From Methylocapsa acidiphila B2 (GTDB lineage Bacteria > Pseudomonadota > Alphaproteobacteria > Rhizobiales > Beijerinckiaceae): DNA of 64,000 bases. Numbering within the stretch: position 1 is the first letter of the stretch; every line of letters begins with the position of its first letter. The translations under genes and the position numbers were made by a program. The notes below the pieces were generated by a model. The model was not told the origin of the DNA and searched no databases. It was given only the letters and a program-made list of their open reading frames with translations. Of this stretch, positions 9,137 through 16,923 are shown piece by piece. The stretch is taken from positions 2,557,504 to 2,621,503 of the forward strand of contig NZ_KE386496.1 in NCBI RefSeq assembly GCF_000427445.1, read 5' to 3'.

Positions 9137-10051
9137 TTGGGTTATCTCGCTCCGCCGCCGATGCCGGCGCCCGTCGTGGTCACCAAGGATGTCGGCGGCT
9201 ATGTCACGGATTATCAGGCCCAAACCGAGATCTATCGGTCCTCGGATCGCGAAGTCAGGCTCCATGAGTGCCGTTCCGCCTGCACCCTGGCGCTGAGCCT
9301 GCCCAATGTTTGCGTCTATCCGGACAGCATCCTCAAATTCCATCTCGCGTACGATCCGCGCAATCATCAGACCGACGCCAATGTCTCGCAACAGCTTTTC
9401 GATTCCTATCCGCCGGCCGTGCGTGCGCGGCTCGGCGGCCTGACGCGCGAATACAAGGTTTTGCGCGGCAGCGAATTGATCGGGCTCGGCGTCCGAAATT
9501 GCAATGAGGACCGCGTCATGGTCGCCGCCCGCACCCCGCGCAAGACGCCGCCTTCGCTTCGCGGCCCGGTCCAGCAGGCCCCGGCGGAACAAGGATCCAT
9601 TTTCGCCGGCCTGATGCAAAATCTTTTTTCCGGCTTCGGAGACGCCGGATCGCGGGCCGACGCGCCTCGCGACAAGATCGCCATCGCGCGGGCGGGGTCG
9701 CAAGCGAGGCTGGCTTCGGCCGAAGCGCCCGCAACCGAGACGCCTTTGCCGCCGCCTCGGCCGGCGGACGTCGAGCCCGGCGAGATCGCTTTAACGGAGC
9801 ACGCGCCCGAGACGGGCTCGGCATTCCAGGAAAACGCCAAAGCCGTGGCCGCACCGCCGCTTGCGCAAACGGCGATGGTCCAGATTTCGGAGGCTCCGAT
9901 TTCAGAGGCCCCTTTACCGCCGCAGCGGCCCATGGATCTGTCGCATGGCTACGCCTATCGGCTCGCGGCGATCCCCTTGCCGAAAATCATCACCGGAGCC
10001 CAGCCGATCCTGCCGCCTGGTTTCGGCGCTTATGCGCCGCTCTCCCGCTAG
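9137..10051 (+). CDS. Probable exported protein of unknown function with PLPPxRP motifs; 5' end uncertain
   Basis: The first 120 residues (DVGGYVTDYQ, VRLHECRSACTLALSLPNVC, FHLAYD) resemble a periplasmic family seen in Hyphomicrobiales that is distantly ClpP/crotonase-like, with the SAC triplet where such proteins have an active-site region; this is recognised from memory. The rest is low-complexity and contains two copies of a proline motif (PLPPPRPADV and PLPPQRPMDL), similar to those in the DUF882 protein on the other side of hemW. The only start that keeps the whole conserved region is a TTG at 9137 just after an in-frame stop, or an ATG at 9161, and neither gives a signal peptide. The gene may be truncated at its 5' end or use an unusual start. 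Function unknown. Confidence 0.6.
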   Translation: MGYLAPPPMPAPVVVTKDVGGYVTDYQAQTEIYRSSDREVRLHECRSACTLALSLPNVCVYPDSILKFHLAYDPRNHQTDANVSQQLFDSYPPAVRARLGGLTREYKVLRGSELIGLGVRNCNEDRVMVAARTPRKTPPSLRGPVQQAPAEQGSIFAGLMQNLFSGFGDAGSRADAPRDKIAIARAGSQARLASAEAPATETPLPPPRPADVEPGEIALTEHAPETGSAFQENAKAVAAPPLAQTAMVQISEAPISEAPLPPQRPMDLSHGYAYRLAAIPLPKIITGAQPILPPGFGAYAPLSR

Positions 10052-10204
10052 ATCCGGCGCATGCGCTCTTTCAATTCGGATGGCGGCGCCCTCAGTAAGA
10101 ACGGCTAAATATTGCGGCGCCGAAGATGCGCGTGTCCGGCGGCGGCGCAATCGGATATGTAGGCCCCTGCCGGATTCGCCGCGCGACCTGCTGGGACGCC
10201 GATA

Positions 10205-12043
10205 TTGGACGCCATATTCGGAAGCGACAGCCTGCCGTTCGCCATCGCTGCGACGGCGCTCGCCCTTGGACTCTGCCTATTTCTCCTGATCCTCCGCCGC
10301 GCCCTAACGGCTAAGTCTCTCGCGTTGCGGCGCGGAACCCCGAATTCGTCCCGCCTGAGCGTCGGTGAAACCCTAGAGATCGATTCGACGCGGCGGCTCG
10401 TCGTCATTCGCCGCGATAATGCCGAGCATCTCATCATGATCGGCGCGGCCAGCGACCTTCTTTTGGAACACGAGATTTTCGAGCCTCGGCGGAACACTGA
10501 GGGGACTCGCGGAGAAGTCCTCGAGGCGATCCGCGCCAAAATCTTGGCGCAGGACGCAAACGACGTCTCATCTCCCGCACTTCCAGACGCCGAGTCCGAC
10601 GCGTTTCCCGAAGCTCCGCCCGCCCCTCGCGCGGCCAGCGAAGAACCTTCTCGTTCTTTCCGCGAGGACCGCATCAATCCGCGCGCCTCGGCCCGGGCGC
10701 TGGAGAAAGCCTCGGTCCAAGCCAGGAGGGCGGTCGGACGCGGACTTACGATCGGCTCGGGCTTGATCCCTTTGGCGCTGCTTGCAGGCGCCGCCGGGGC
10801 GGGCGCCGGATTAATCGGCGGGCTGTTCCGGCTGGCCTTGCGGCAAGCCTCCCATCTCCGCTCCGCAATGCCCCTTTGGTGGAGCGACGCTCCGCTTCTC
10901 GGCTTCGGCTTGATCGTCGTGGGCGCCGCTGTGGCGACGGCGCTCGCCGTGTGGCTCGTGCGCCGTTTCATGGAGCATGCCGCCGGCAGCGGCATTCCTC
11001 AGATCGAGGCCGTGATCGGCGGCGAGCTGCCGCCGCCTTCCTTGCTGCTACTTCCGATCAAATTCATCGGCGGCGTTCTGGCGATCGGCTCCGGCCTCGC
11101 GCTCGGCCGCGAAGGGCCTTCCGTGCAAATGGGCGCGACCTTGGCTGATGCGCTCGGAAAAGCATTCGGGCGCAACCCGGACGATCGCCGGTCGCTCATC
11201 GCGGCCGGAGCCGGAGCCGGCCTCGCCGCCGCCTTCAATGCGCCCCTCTCGGGTTCAGCCTTCGTGCTGGAGGAACTGATCCGGCGTTTCGACCCTCGCG
11301 ACGCCATCGCCGCGCTGGGCGCAGCGGGCAGCGCGATCGTGATGGCGCAACTCCTAACTGGCCCTGCGCCGGCTTTTACGGTCGCCGACCTTCCTTATCC
11401 AGAGCCGGCCGATAATCTGCTCAGCTTCGCCCTGGGGGCTGTGGCCGGCGCGCTGGGCGTCATCTATAGCCGCGTGCTTCTCGGCGCGCTCGCGGCGGCC
11501 GATAGGCTCACGCGATGGCCGCCGGAGTTGCGCGGCGCCCTGCTCGGCGCGGCTGTCGGCGCGCTGGCCTGGTTCGCGCCCCGCCTCGCCGGCGACGGCG
11601 AGCAACTCATCCAGCAGACCCTCGACGGCGCCTATGCATTGAGTCTGATCCCCTTGCTTTACCTGCTCCGGCTCGGCCTCGGCGCCGCCTCCTATTCCTC
11701 CGGCGCGCCAGGGGGCATATTCGCGCCTCTCCTCGTCCTCGGCGCGCAAATGGGCTATTTTTTTGGCGGCTTGTGGCATCCCGCCGGCGTCGATCCGGCC
11801 GCTCACGCGGTCTCTTTCGCGATCGTCGGCATGGCCGCTTTGTTCAGCGCCGTCGTGCGCGCGCCGCTGACGGGCATCATCCTCGTCACCGAGATGACCC
11901 AAACCTCGAACCTGCTCTTGCCCATGCTCGCCGCCTGCTTCTCCGCCATGGCGACTGCGTCCATCCTCGGCGAGCCGCCGATCTATGATTCCCTCAAGGC
12001 GCGGATCGTGAAGGCCGCGCCAAAGACGCTCAGCCCCATATAA
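10205..12043 (+). CDS. ClC chloride/proton antiporter with FliO-like N-terminal domain
   Basis: Residues about 185-612 form a ClC channel/antiporter. They contain GSGIPQIEAV (261 on), the selectivity and gating motif GREGPSVQMG with Glu303, AAFNAPLSGSAFVLEEL with the acidic pair that serves as proton glutamate in exchangers, and GGIFAPLLVLGA. Residues 1-95 are a separate domain: one membrane helix, then SVGETLEIDSTRRLVVIRRD and EHLIMIGAASDLLLE, closely resembling the cytoplasmic part of flagellar FliO. A charged Ala/Pro-rich linker (96-180) joins them. No Met codon lies between residue 78 and the second ClC helix, so one fused product is likely. The start is TTG at 10205 because an in-frame stop lies at 10160. 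No flagellar genes are nearby. Confidence 0.88.
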   Translation: MDAIFGSDSLPFAIAATALALGLCLFLLILRRALTAKSLALRRGTPNSSRLSVGETLEIDSTRRLVVIRRDNAEHLIMIGAASDLLLEHEIFEPRRNTEGTRGEVLEAIRAKILAQDANDVSSPALPDAESDAFPEAPPAPRAASEEPSRSFREDRINPRASARALEKASVQARRAVGRGLTIGSGLIPLALLAGAAGAGAGLIGGLFRLALRQASHLRSAMPLWWSDAPLLGFGLIVVGAAVATALAVWLVRRFMEHAAGSGIPQIEAVIGGELPPPSLLLLPIKFIGGVLAIGSGLALGREGPSVQMGATLADALGKAFGRNPDDRRSLIAAGAGAGLAAAFNAPLSGSAFVLEELIRRFDPRDAIAALGAAGSAIVMAQLLTGPAPAFTVADLPYPEPADNLLSFALGAVAGALGVIYSRVLLGALAAADRLTRWPPELRGALLGAAVGALAWFAPRLAGDGEQLIQQTLDGAYALSLIPLLYLLRLGLGAASYSSGAPGGIFAPLLVLGAQMGYFFGGLWHPAGVDPAAHAVSFAIVGMAALFSAVVRAPLTGIILVTEMTQTSNLLLPMLAACFSAMATASILGEPPIYDSLKARIVKAAPKTLSPI

Positions 12044-12075
12044 AATCCACCGAAGGCATCAAGCGCCATGCAATT

Positions 12076-12104
12076 GAGGGCCTGCTCGCGTCGAGCAGGC
12101 CCTC
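12076..12104. terminator. Strong bidirectional terminator hairpin
   Basis: GAGGGCCTGCTCG (12076-12088) pairs perfectly over 13 bases with CGAGCAGGCCCTC (12092-12104) around the loop CGT. It lies between two convergent genes, the ClC fusion and the metallo-beta-lactamase protein, and can serve both. Confidence 0.8.
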
Positions 12105-12154
12105 CTAAAAGCGAAGCGATAAATCCGATTTTGGAAACCGAAACGCCGCGACGA

Positions 12155-13618
12155 TCAGTTCGTCGCCTGGCTGATGGCGGCGCGGAGGTCGGCGAGCGTG
12201 ACGACGCCCGGACCATGGAGGGCTGCGATCTGAGCCACGTCGAGCTTGAGCTTTTGGATGTTGTCATAAAGGTTGACGGAATAGGGGTTCGGCGTCGCGG
12301 GGGGATTGCCCGGCGTCGGCGTATAGGCGTCGGCCTCGATCAGGATTTTTTCGGCCGGCAGATAGACCAGCGCCAGGTCGTCGCTATGGCCGTTTCCGGC
12401 GATGCGATGAATTTCAATCGCCCTCGACCCGTCGGTCAGCACATGTCGATCGCTATAGGTCTCGAATTTAGCGGGCTTTTGCGATCGCGACAGAAGGTCC
12501 GGGCGCAGCGTGTGCGGCGCAGCCCATGCCCCTTCGAGATAGGGCTTATCGAGCTCATGCGCCACAATGACCGCATCCGCGTCGACGAAGGTGCGCAGGC
12601 CGCCCGAATGATCGAAATGGACGTGGCTGGCGACGACATATTTGATCGGCTTGTTGGGAGCGAGCTCCTTGATCTTGTCGATCAGGGCGAGCGATCGCTC
12701 CTCATTGAGCGGCGCTTCCACCAGCACGACATGATCGCGCTGTTCGATGGCGACGCTGTGATGGGTTCCCCCGGTCAGATAATAAACGCCATTGGCGAGC
12801 TTGTTGACCGCGACGGGCGCGGGAGCCGGCGCCGCCGCGACATTTTGCGGCGCGGCTATGTCGACGGCGGGATTGAGCTTGACCGCCGCCACATTCAGGT
12901 CGAGCACCGGATGCCCGCCCTGGGTGCGCACGATATGGGCGGGAAATTGCGCGCCGCCGAAATCCTTGTAATCGCTGAAGCTTGTTTCCACCAACGTGTC
13001 GCCGAGCACGGGACTGTCGATCCAAGTGCGGACGCGCTCGAGTTGGTTGCGCGCGTTGATGACCCCGACATAATGATATTTGCCGCCGGCCGTGAAAGAG
13101 ACCTCCAGATTGGCGCCCGCGGGCTCCGATTTGGCGTCATTCGCGAGCGCCGCCTTCAAGAAACCTTGCGGAGTCGCCCATATTTCCGCGAGTCGCTCTT
13201 CGACCGCGCCCGGCTGCGAGGTCGGGACGGGGGCCGTTCCGGGCGGCGAGTTCGGCGGCGGCGCTACGTTCCAAGCCGTTCCCCCGCTCACATAGAGGTC
13301 GGGTTTCTGCTCGACCGGGTCGGGTCTCAGCCGGCCTGGCTCAATCGCCTGCTTGCGCACCTGCTGCACACGAGCGCTCGGAACGTCGTAATTAATGTCG
13401 GCGACATAGCTCGTCACGTCGAATTGCGGCCAAGGGGCGTTGGGGATCGGCGCCTGGCCGAATTGGAACCAGCGCCCCGAGCCTGAAAATTCGATGGATT
13501 TGACATTGGCGGCGCCAAGGGCGGTGGCGGCGTCCCGCAGCGAAGCGGCTTGCGCCGCGCCGAAAGCCATGGTCAAGGCGAAGGTCAGGCCGGGAAGGGT
13601 ATTGAGCGCTTTTCGCAT
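12155..13618 (-). CDS. Exported metallo-beta-lactamase-fold hydrolase
   Basis: A 487-residue protein with a clear signal peptide (MRKALNTLPGLTFALTMAFG, cut near AQA). The C-terminal half has the zinc-binding motif HVHFDHSGG, preceded by VVLVEAPLNEERS and followed by the further metal ligand region RIAGNGHSDDLALVYLP and ILIEADAY. Residues before about 270 form an extra N-terminal domain (sugar- or sterol-carrier-like shape not recognised). Substrate unknown; similar long secreted proteins are annotated only as MBL-fold hydrolases. The start at 13618 gives the signal peptide and follows AGAGAGG. Immediately upstream is a perfect AT-rich inverted repeat, so expression is probably regulated. Confidence 0.85.
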   Translation of the reverse strand: MRKALNTLPGLTFALTMAFGAAQAASLRDAATALGAANVKSIEFSGSGRWFQFGQAPIPNAPWPQFDVTSYVADINYDVPSARVQQVRKQAIEPGRLRPDPVEQKPDLYVSGGTAWNVAPPPNSPPGTAPVPTSQPGAVEERLAEIWATPQGFLKAALANDAKSEPAGANLEVSFTAGGKYHYVGVINARNQLERVRTWIDSPVLGDTLVETSFSDYKDFGGAQFPAHIVRTQGGHPVLDLNVAAVKLNPAVDIAAPQNVAAAPAPAPVAVNKLANGVYYLTGGTHHSVAIEQRDHVVLVEAPLNEERSLALIDKIKELAPNKPIKYVVASHVHFDHSGGLRTFVDADAVIVAHELDKPYLEGAWAAPHTLRPDLLSRSQKPAKFETYSDRHVLTDGSRAIEIHRIAGNGHSDDLALVYLPAEKILIEADAYTPTPGNPPATPNPYSVNLYDNIQKLKLDVAQIAALHGPGVVTLADLRAAISQATN

Positions 13619-13634
13619 GAGGCCTCTCTTTGAG

Positions 13635-13664
13635 TCTATATAGTCTATAAAACTACTATATAGA
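13635..13664 (-). promoter_or_regulatory. Perfect 10-bp inverted repeat, likely operator/promoter
   Basis: TCTATATAGT (13635-13644) and ACTATATAGA (13655-13664) are exact reverse complements with a 10-base spacer; the inner octamer CTATATAG is itself palindromic. It begins 17 bases upstream of the metallo-beta-lactamase-fold gene and contains -10-like TATA elements, in a sharply AT-rich patch. Binding by a dimeric repressor is the simplest reading; no regulator gene is adjacent. Confidence 0.6.
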
Positions 13665-13809
13665 AGCACGCAGCACACCCATCGTCAAGCCGCGTCGAAA
13701 CCTCCCGCTTGCTTTAGACGCCCGGCTCTCCAGCCCGAACCAAGGCACGGCGAAATCCCGCAAAAGCGAGCGAATTCCTCGGAAGATGGCGCCAGCGAAG
13801 CGCGCAACT

Positions 13810-14445
13810 TTAGAGAATGTCGGCCGTCGCGAAGCGATCGACGCCGATCTCGCGGAAGCTGTTCCAGGCCGAGGTCGAGCCCGCGAGACCGAGGGCGCGG
13901 CAAGCGTCCTCGACGACAGCGACGGAAAAACCGAGTCTCTTCGCGTCTTCCGCCGTCCAACGGACGCAGACGTCGAGGGCGAGCCCGGTCAGAACGACGC
14001 GGGCAAAGCCGCGTTCGCGCAAATAGCCGCAAAGGCCGGTCGGCGTCCGCCGATCGTTCTCGAAGAAAGCGGAATAGGAATCAATGTCTCGGCGATGGCC
14101 CTTGCGCAGCACCAGCGCGGCATGAGGAATGTCCAAAGCGGGGTGAAAATCGGCGCCTCCCGCACCCTGAACGCAATGGTCCGGCCAAAGAATTTGCCGG
14201 CCGTAAGGCAAGTCGATTTCCTCGAAAGGCTTCCGCCCCGGATGAGAGGACGCGAAGGAGGCATGGTCCGGCGGATGCCAATCCTGCGTCATGACGACAT
14301 GATCGAAAGCCTGCGCGAGCCTGCTGATCAGCGGCGCGACCTCGTCGCCGCCCGGGACGGGTAGACTCCCGCCGGGACAAAAATCTCTCTGCACGTCGAT
14401 GACGAGCAGAACGTCGGCATCCGATCGCCCGATCAGCTTGCTCAA
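13810..14445 (-). CDS. pncA: Nicotinamidase
   Basis: Hydrolyses nicotinamide to nicotinate in NAD salvage. The isochorismatase-like fold shows the catalytic Asp in LLVIDVQRDFCPGG, the metal ligands in TQDWHPPDHASF, the lysine in RKGHRRDIDSYSAF and the nucleophilic Cys in GLALDVCVRWTA. Its 211 residues match bacterial PncA. The first four bases of its reading frame overlap the end of pncB, which makes the next enzyme of the same pathway, so the two form one transcription unit with translational coupling. Confidence 0.95.
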   Translation of the reverse strand: MSKLIGRSDADVLLVIDVQRDFCPGGSLPVPGGDEVAPLISRLAQAFDHVVMTQDWHPPDHASFASSHPGRKPFEEIDLPYGRQILWPDHCVQGAGGADFHPALDIPHAALVLRKGHRRDIDSYSAFFENDRRTPTGLCGYLRERGFARVVLTGLALDVCVRWTAEDAKRLGFSVAVVEDACRALGLAGSTSAWNSFREIGVDRFATADIL

Positions 14446-15797
14446 ACTGGCTCCTCAGCGAGGCCGAGCCGACGCTCGACGTCTTTGGCGAGACGGCGCA
14501 AGGGCGCAGCGACCACAAGAGGATAGGTCGCGCCCGACTCCAGCTTTTGCAAGGGAGCCGGCAAGCGCGCCAATTCCGCGCGGGCGCGCGCACGGATTTC
14601 TTCCAGAGTCGGCGGCGGAGAGAGACGACGTCCCTCGCGCATCACAGGCGCGAGCAGCGGCTCGCCCGACTGCGCGTCATCGCTTTCGAGCGAGAGCGCA
14701 TCGCCCGTCATCCGGCCTTCGGCGAAGCTGCGCCAGACCTGCTTGCGGCCGGGCCAAGTCGCTTTGCCGGGGGCGCGTTTGAGCCGCGCAAGCCCGGCAT
14801 ATTCCTCGAGCTTGTAGACGCAATCGAGCGAGGCTGCGTCGGAAGATGTGGTGAGGCACGTGCCGAGGCCATAGCCGTCGATCGGCGCGTCCTGATGCGT
14901 GAACGAGACGAGATCATCCTCGTCCAGGCCGCCGCTGGCGAAGATCGTCGTCTCAGCGAGCCCGCCCTCGTCGAGTATGCGCCGGATCTTTCGCGCCAGG
15001 ACGACCAGATCGCCGCTATCGATGCGGACCCCGGCGACGCGGATTCCCGCCGCGCCGAGCTTGGGCGCGAGGGCGACGATTTTGTGGGCAGCGGCCTCCG
15101 CGTCATAAGTGTCGATCAAGAGGATAAGCCCATCGGGCCGGGCGTGGGCGAAAGCCGCGAAGGCGGCAGATTCGTCGTCAAAGGTCTCGATGAAGGAATG
15201 CGCCATGGTCCCATAGAGGGGAATGCCAAAAAGCGCGCCGGCGAGCACGGTCGCCGTCCCGTCGAACCCCACGATATAGCTCGCGCGCGCCGCCATCAGC
15301 CCCGCCTCGGCGCCATGCGCGCGGCGAAAGCCGAAATCGACGAGAGTCTTGCCCGGCGCTGCGAGGCGCATGCGCGCCGCCTTGGAGGCGACCAGCGTCT
15401 GATAATGCAGAATGTTCATCAGCCGCGTCTCGACGAGTTGCGCCTCGGCCAAGGGCGCGGTGACGCGCAGGACAGGCTCGTTGGCGAAAAAAACGCCGCC
15501 CTCGGGCATGGCCTCGACCGAGCCGGTGAAGCGCATGGTCTCGAGCTTTTGCAGAAACGCGCCACTAAATCGGCCGCTCGCGGCGAGCCATGCGATCTCG
15601 TCTGGCGCGAAACGGAAATCTTGAAGATAGTCGAGCGCCTGCTCGAGCCCGGCCGCGACCAGAAAACCGCGCCGCGGCGGCAATCGGCGCACGAAAAACT
15701 CGAACACGGCCTCCCGCGTCTCGCCGCTATCCTGATAGGCCTGCAGCATGTTGAGTTGATAGAGATCCGTGAGCAAAGCGCTCCTAGTGAGATCCAT
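14442..15797 (-). CDS. pncB: Nicotinate phosphoribosyltransferase
   Basis: Converts nicotinate and PRPP to nicotinate mononucleotide. Visible features are LLTDLYQLNML at the N-terminus, the NAPRTase core region KTLVDFGFRRAHGAEAG, FGIPLYGTMAHSFIETF, IDSGDL, FASGGLDEDD and PIDGYGLGT. The start MDLTRSALLTDLYQLN at 15797 is preferred over an ATG 13 codons earlier because it matches the family. About 451 residues is normal for the longer bacterial form. It is the upstream partner of pncA with a four-base overlap. Confidence 0.94.
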   Translation of the reverse strand: MDLTRSALLTDLYQLNMLQAYQDSGETREAVFEFFVRRLPPRRGFLVAAGLEQALDYLQDFRFAPDEIAWLAASGRFSGAFLQKLETMRFTGSVEAMPEGGVFFANEPVLRVTAPLAEAQLVETRLMNILHYQTLVASKAARMRLAAPGKTLVDFGFRRAHGAEAGLMAARASYIVGFDGTATVLAGALFGIPLYGTMAHSFIETFDDESAAFAAFAHARPDGLILLIDTYDAEAAAHKIVALAPKLGAAGIRVAGVRIDSGDLVVLARKIRRILDEGGLAETTIFASGGLDEDDLVSFTHQDAPIDGYGLGTCLTTSSDAASLDCVYKLEEYAGLARLKRAPGKATWPGRKQVWRSFAEGRMTGDALSLESDDAQSGEPLLAPVMREGRRLSPPPTLEEIRARARAELARLPAPLQKLESGATYPLVVAAPLRRLAKDVERRLGLAEEPV

Positions 15798-16021
15798 ACG
15801 CCGATTTCCCTTCGCGCCGCGCGCAGCGTCCGTCATTGCTTTGACCGAAGCTTAGCAGGGCCGGCCCAGAGTTTCGACAAGCTATCGAATCCCGCCGGCC
15901 GCGCGAATGCGGCTTCCGCCCTTCTGTCATGCGACGTGAGATCGCTCGTTCATCCGTCTTAAGAGCACGCAAAGCTCGATGGCCATTCGCCAATCGAACG
16001 CTCCATTTGGGAGAAAGGCAC

Positions 16022-16651
16022 ATGACGACCAAGCCGTTGCTGCTCCTCGCACTCGCGATCGCCGCTCTTTTTGCTTCTCCCGCGCGGGCCTTCGAGACCG
16101 CGACCGTGGTGCGGGACCACTGCTCTATTCGGATCGGTCCCTATTTGCTCAATTACAGCGGCTTTCAGCCGGAGGTCCAATCGAAAGAAGCATTCTGCGC
16201 CGATCTCCCGGCTTCGGGCAGAACGCTGATCGTTCTCGACGTTGAGCAAAACTCCGGCGGAATGGGCTTGGCCTCGGACCATTACAATGAACTGCGAGAC
16301 ATGCAGATCGACTTTCGAATCGTGCGCAATGTCGGACAGGACGAAGAGGATCCGGAGGAGCAGACCGAAGTCTACCTTCCGCCAGAGAAATATCCCGCCG
16401 GCACGCTGACCTTGCAGCATGATTTCAAGAATGGCAGTTACATCGGCGTTGTCACGGCGCGGGACTACCACGGTCGAATCTTCGTCTCGCGTTTTCCCTT
16501 CCGGGTTGGGCCGTCGGCCAGCGCATTGCCTTACGCGGTCGGCAGCTTCGTCTTAGGCGCGGCGGCCGTCGGATTTTTGATCGCGCGGCGCCGGTCGCCG
16601 GCCTTGTCGCGAGCCGTGCAGCGTTTCCGCGCCACGACGACAATTAGCTGA
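16022..16651 (+). CDS. Secreted, C-terminally anchored protein of unknown function
   Basis: A 209-residue protein with a cleavable signal peptide (KPLLLLALAIAALFASPARA), a beta-rich periplasmic body and a C-terminal membrane helix (about residues 175-195) ending in a basic tail (RRRSPALSR). Conserved-looking features are two cysteines (DHCSIRIGPYLLNYSGF and EAFCADLP) that could form a disulfide, and an acidic stretch DEEDPEEQTEVYLPP. I associate similar one-anchor periplasmic proteins with methane and ammonia oxidisers, but only from memory and cannot confirm it. The ATG at 16022 follows GGGAGAAAGGC. It stands alone between pncB (divergent) and the aromatic leader. No function is assigned. 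Confidence 0.7.
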   Translation: MTTKPLLLLALAIAALFASPARAFETATVVRDHCSIRIGPYLLNYSGFQPEVQSKEAFCADLPASGRTLIVLDVEQNSGGMGLASDHYNELRDMQIDFRIVRNVGQDEEDPEEQTEVYLPPEKYPAGTLTLQHDFKNGSYIGVVTARDYHGRIFVSRFPFRVGPSASALPYAVGSFVLGAAAVGFLIARRRSPALSRAVQRFRATTTIS

Positions 16652-16752
16652 CCAGCGAACGCCACTCGCGGCCGGGATCGCTTGCCCGCCCGCGGCGGCA
16701 TCGGCGCAAAAACCATATGACAAGGGTTTTCGTCTGCGCTACGGTGACGGCC

Positions 16753-16830
16753 ATGTTGCTCGTCTCCAGCCGCGCCTATTTCTGGTTTTATTGGTTTTCC
16801 TCGCCAGCGGCTGAGGCTCGATGCGCATGA
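16753..16830 (+). CDS. Aromatic leader peptide of the DAHP synthase gene
   Basis: A 25-codon reading frame encodes MLLVSSRAYFWFYWFSSP and ends AAEARCA. It contains seven consecutive aromatic codons (Tyr-Phe-Trp-Phe-Tyr-Trp-Phe at 16777-16797), far beyond chance, directly upstream of the first enzyme of aromatic amino acid synthesis. In-frame GTG at 16744 and ATG at 16717 could extend it to 37 residues. The stop codon at 16828 lies 28 bases before the terminator stem. Such a peptide works as a sensor: low charged Phe, Tyr or Trp tRNA stalls the ribosome on these codons. Its existence as a translated peptide is inference from this arrangement. Confidence 0.85.
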   Translation: MLLVSSRAYFWFYWFSSPAAEARCA

Positions 16831-16886
16831 TCTGACGACATCGCAAAAGTCCTTCACCAGCCGCCCGGTTCGCCTGGCGGCTTTTT
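16802..16886 (+). promoter_or_regulatory. Transcription attenuator (antiterminator/terminator) of the DAHP synthase gene
   Basis: The terminator stem AGCCGCC/GGCGGCT (16859-16865 with 16876-16882) has an inner GG/CC pair, a TTCG tetraloop and a run of five T ending at 16886. Two upstream segments can pair with it in competition: GCGGCT at 16807-16812 with AGCCGC at 16859-16864, and CGCCAG at 16802-16807 with CTGGCG at 16874-16879. A ribosome stalled on the aromatic codons leaves these segments free to form the antiterminator; one reaching the stop codon masks them, so the terminator forms. All pairings are seen in the sequence; the regulation follows from the classical attenuation model. Confidence 0.85.
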
Positions 16887-16923
16887 CATGCCGCGGGCCC
16901 CGGCAAAATTCGGAGCCGAAGCC

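Noticed and set aside
12068-13486. A long plus-strand frame opposite the MBL-fold gene
   Set aside because: Antisense shadow; the minus strand has a signal peptide and an HxHxDH zinc motif.
14547-15962. A 471-residue plus-strand frame opposite pncB
   Set aside because: Antisense of a clear nicotinate phosphoribosyltransferase; Arg/Ala/Glu-rich without motifs.
16888-16923. ATG at 16888 as start of the DAHP synthase
   Set aside because: It follows the attenuator T run by one base and lacks a ribosome site, whereas GTG 16924 has GGAG eight bases upstream and gives the usual N-terminus.
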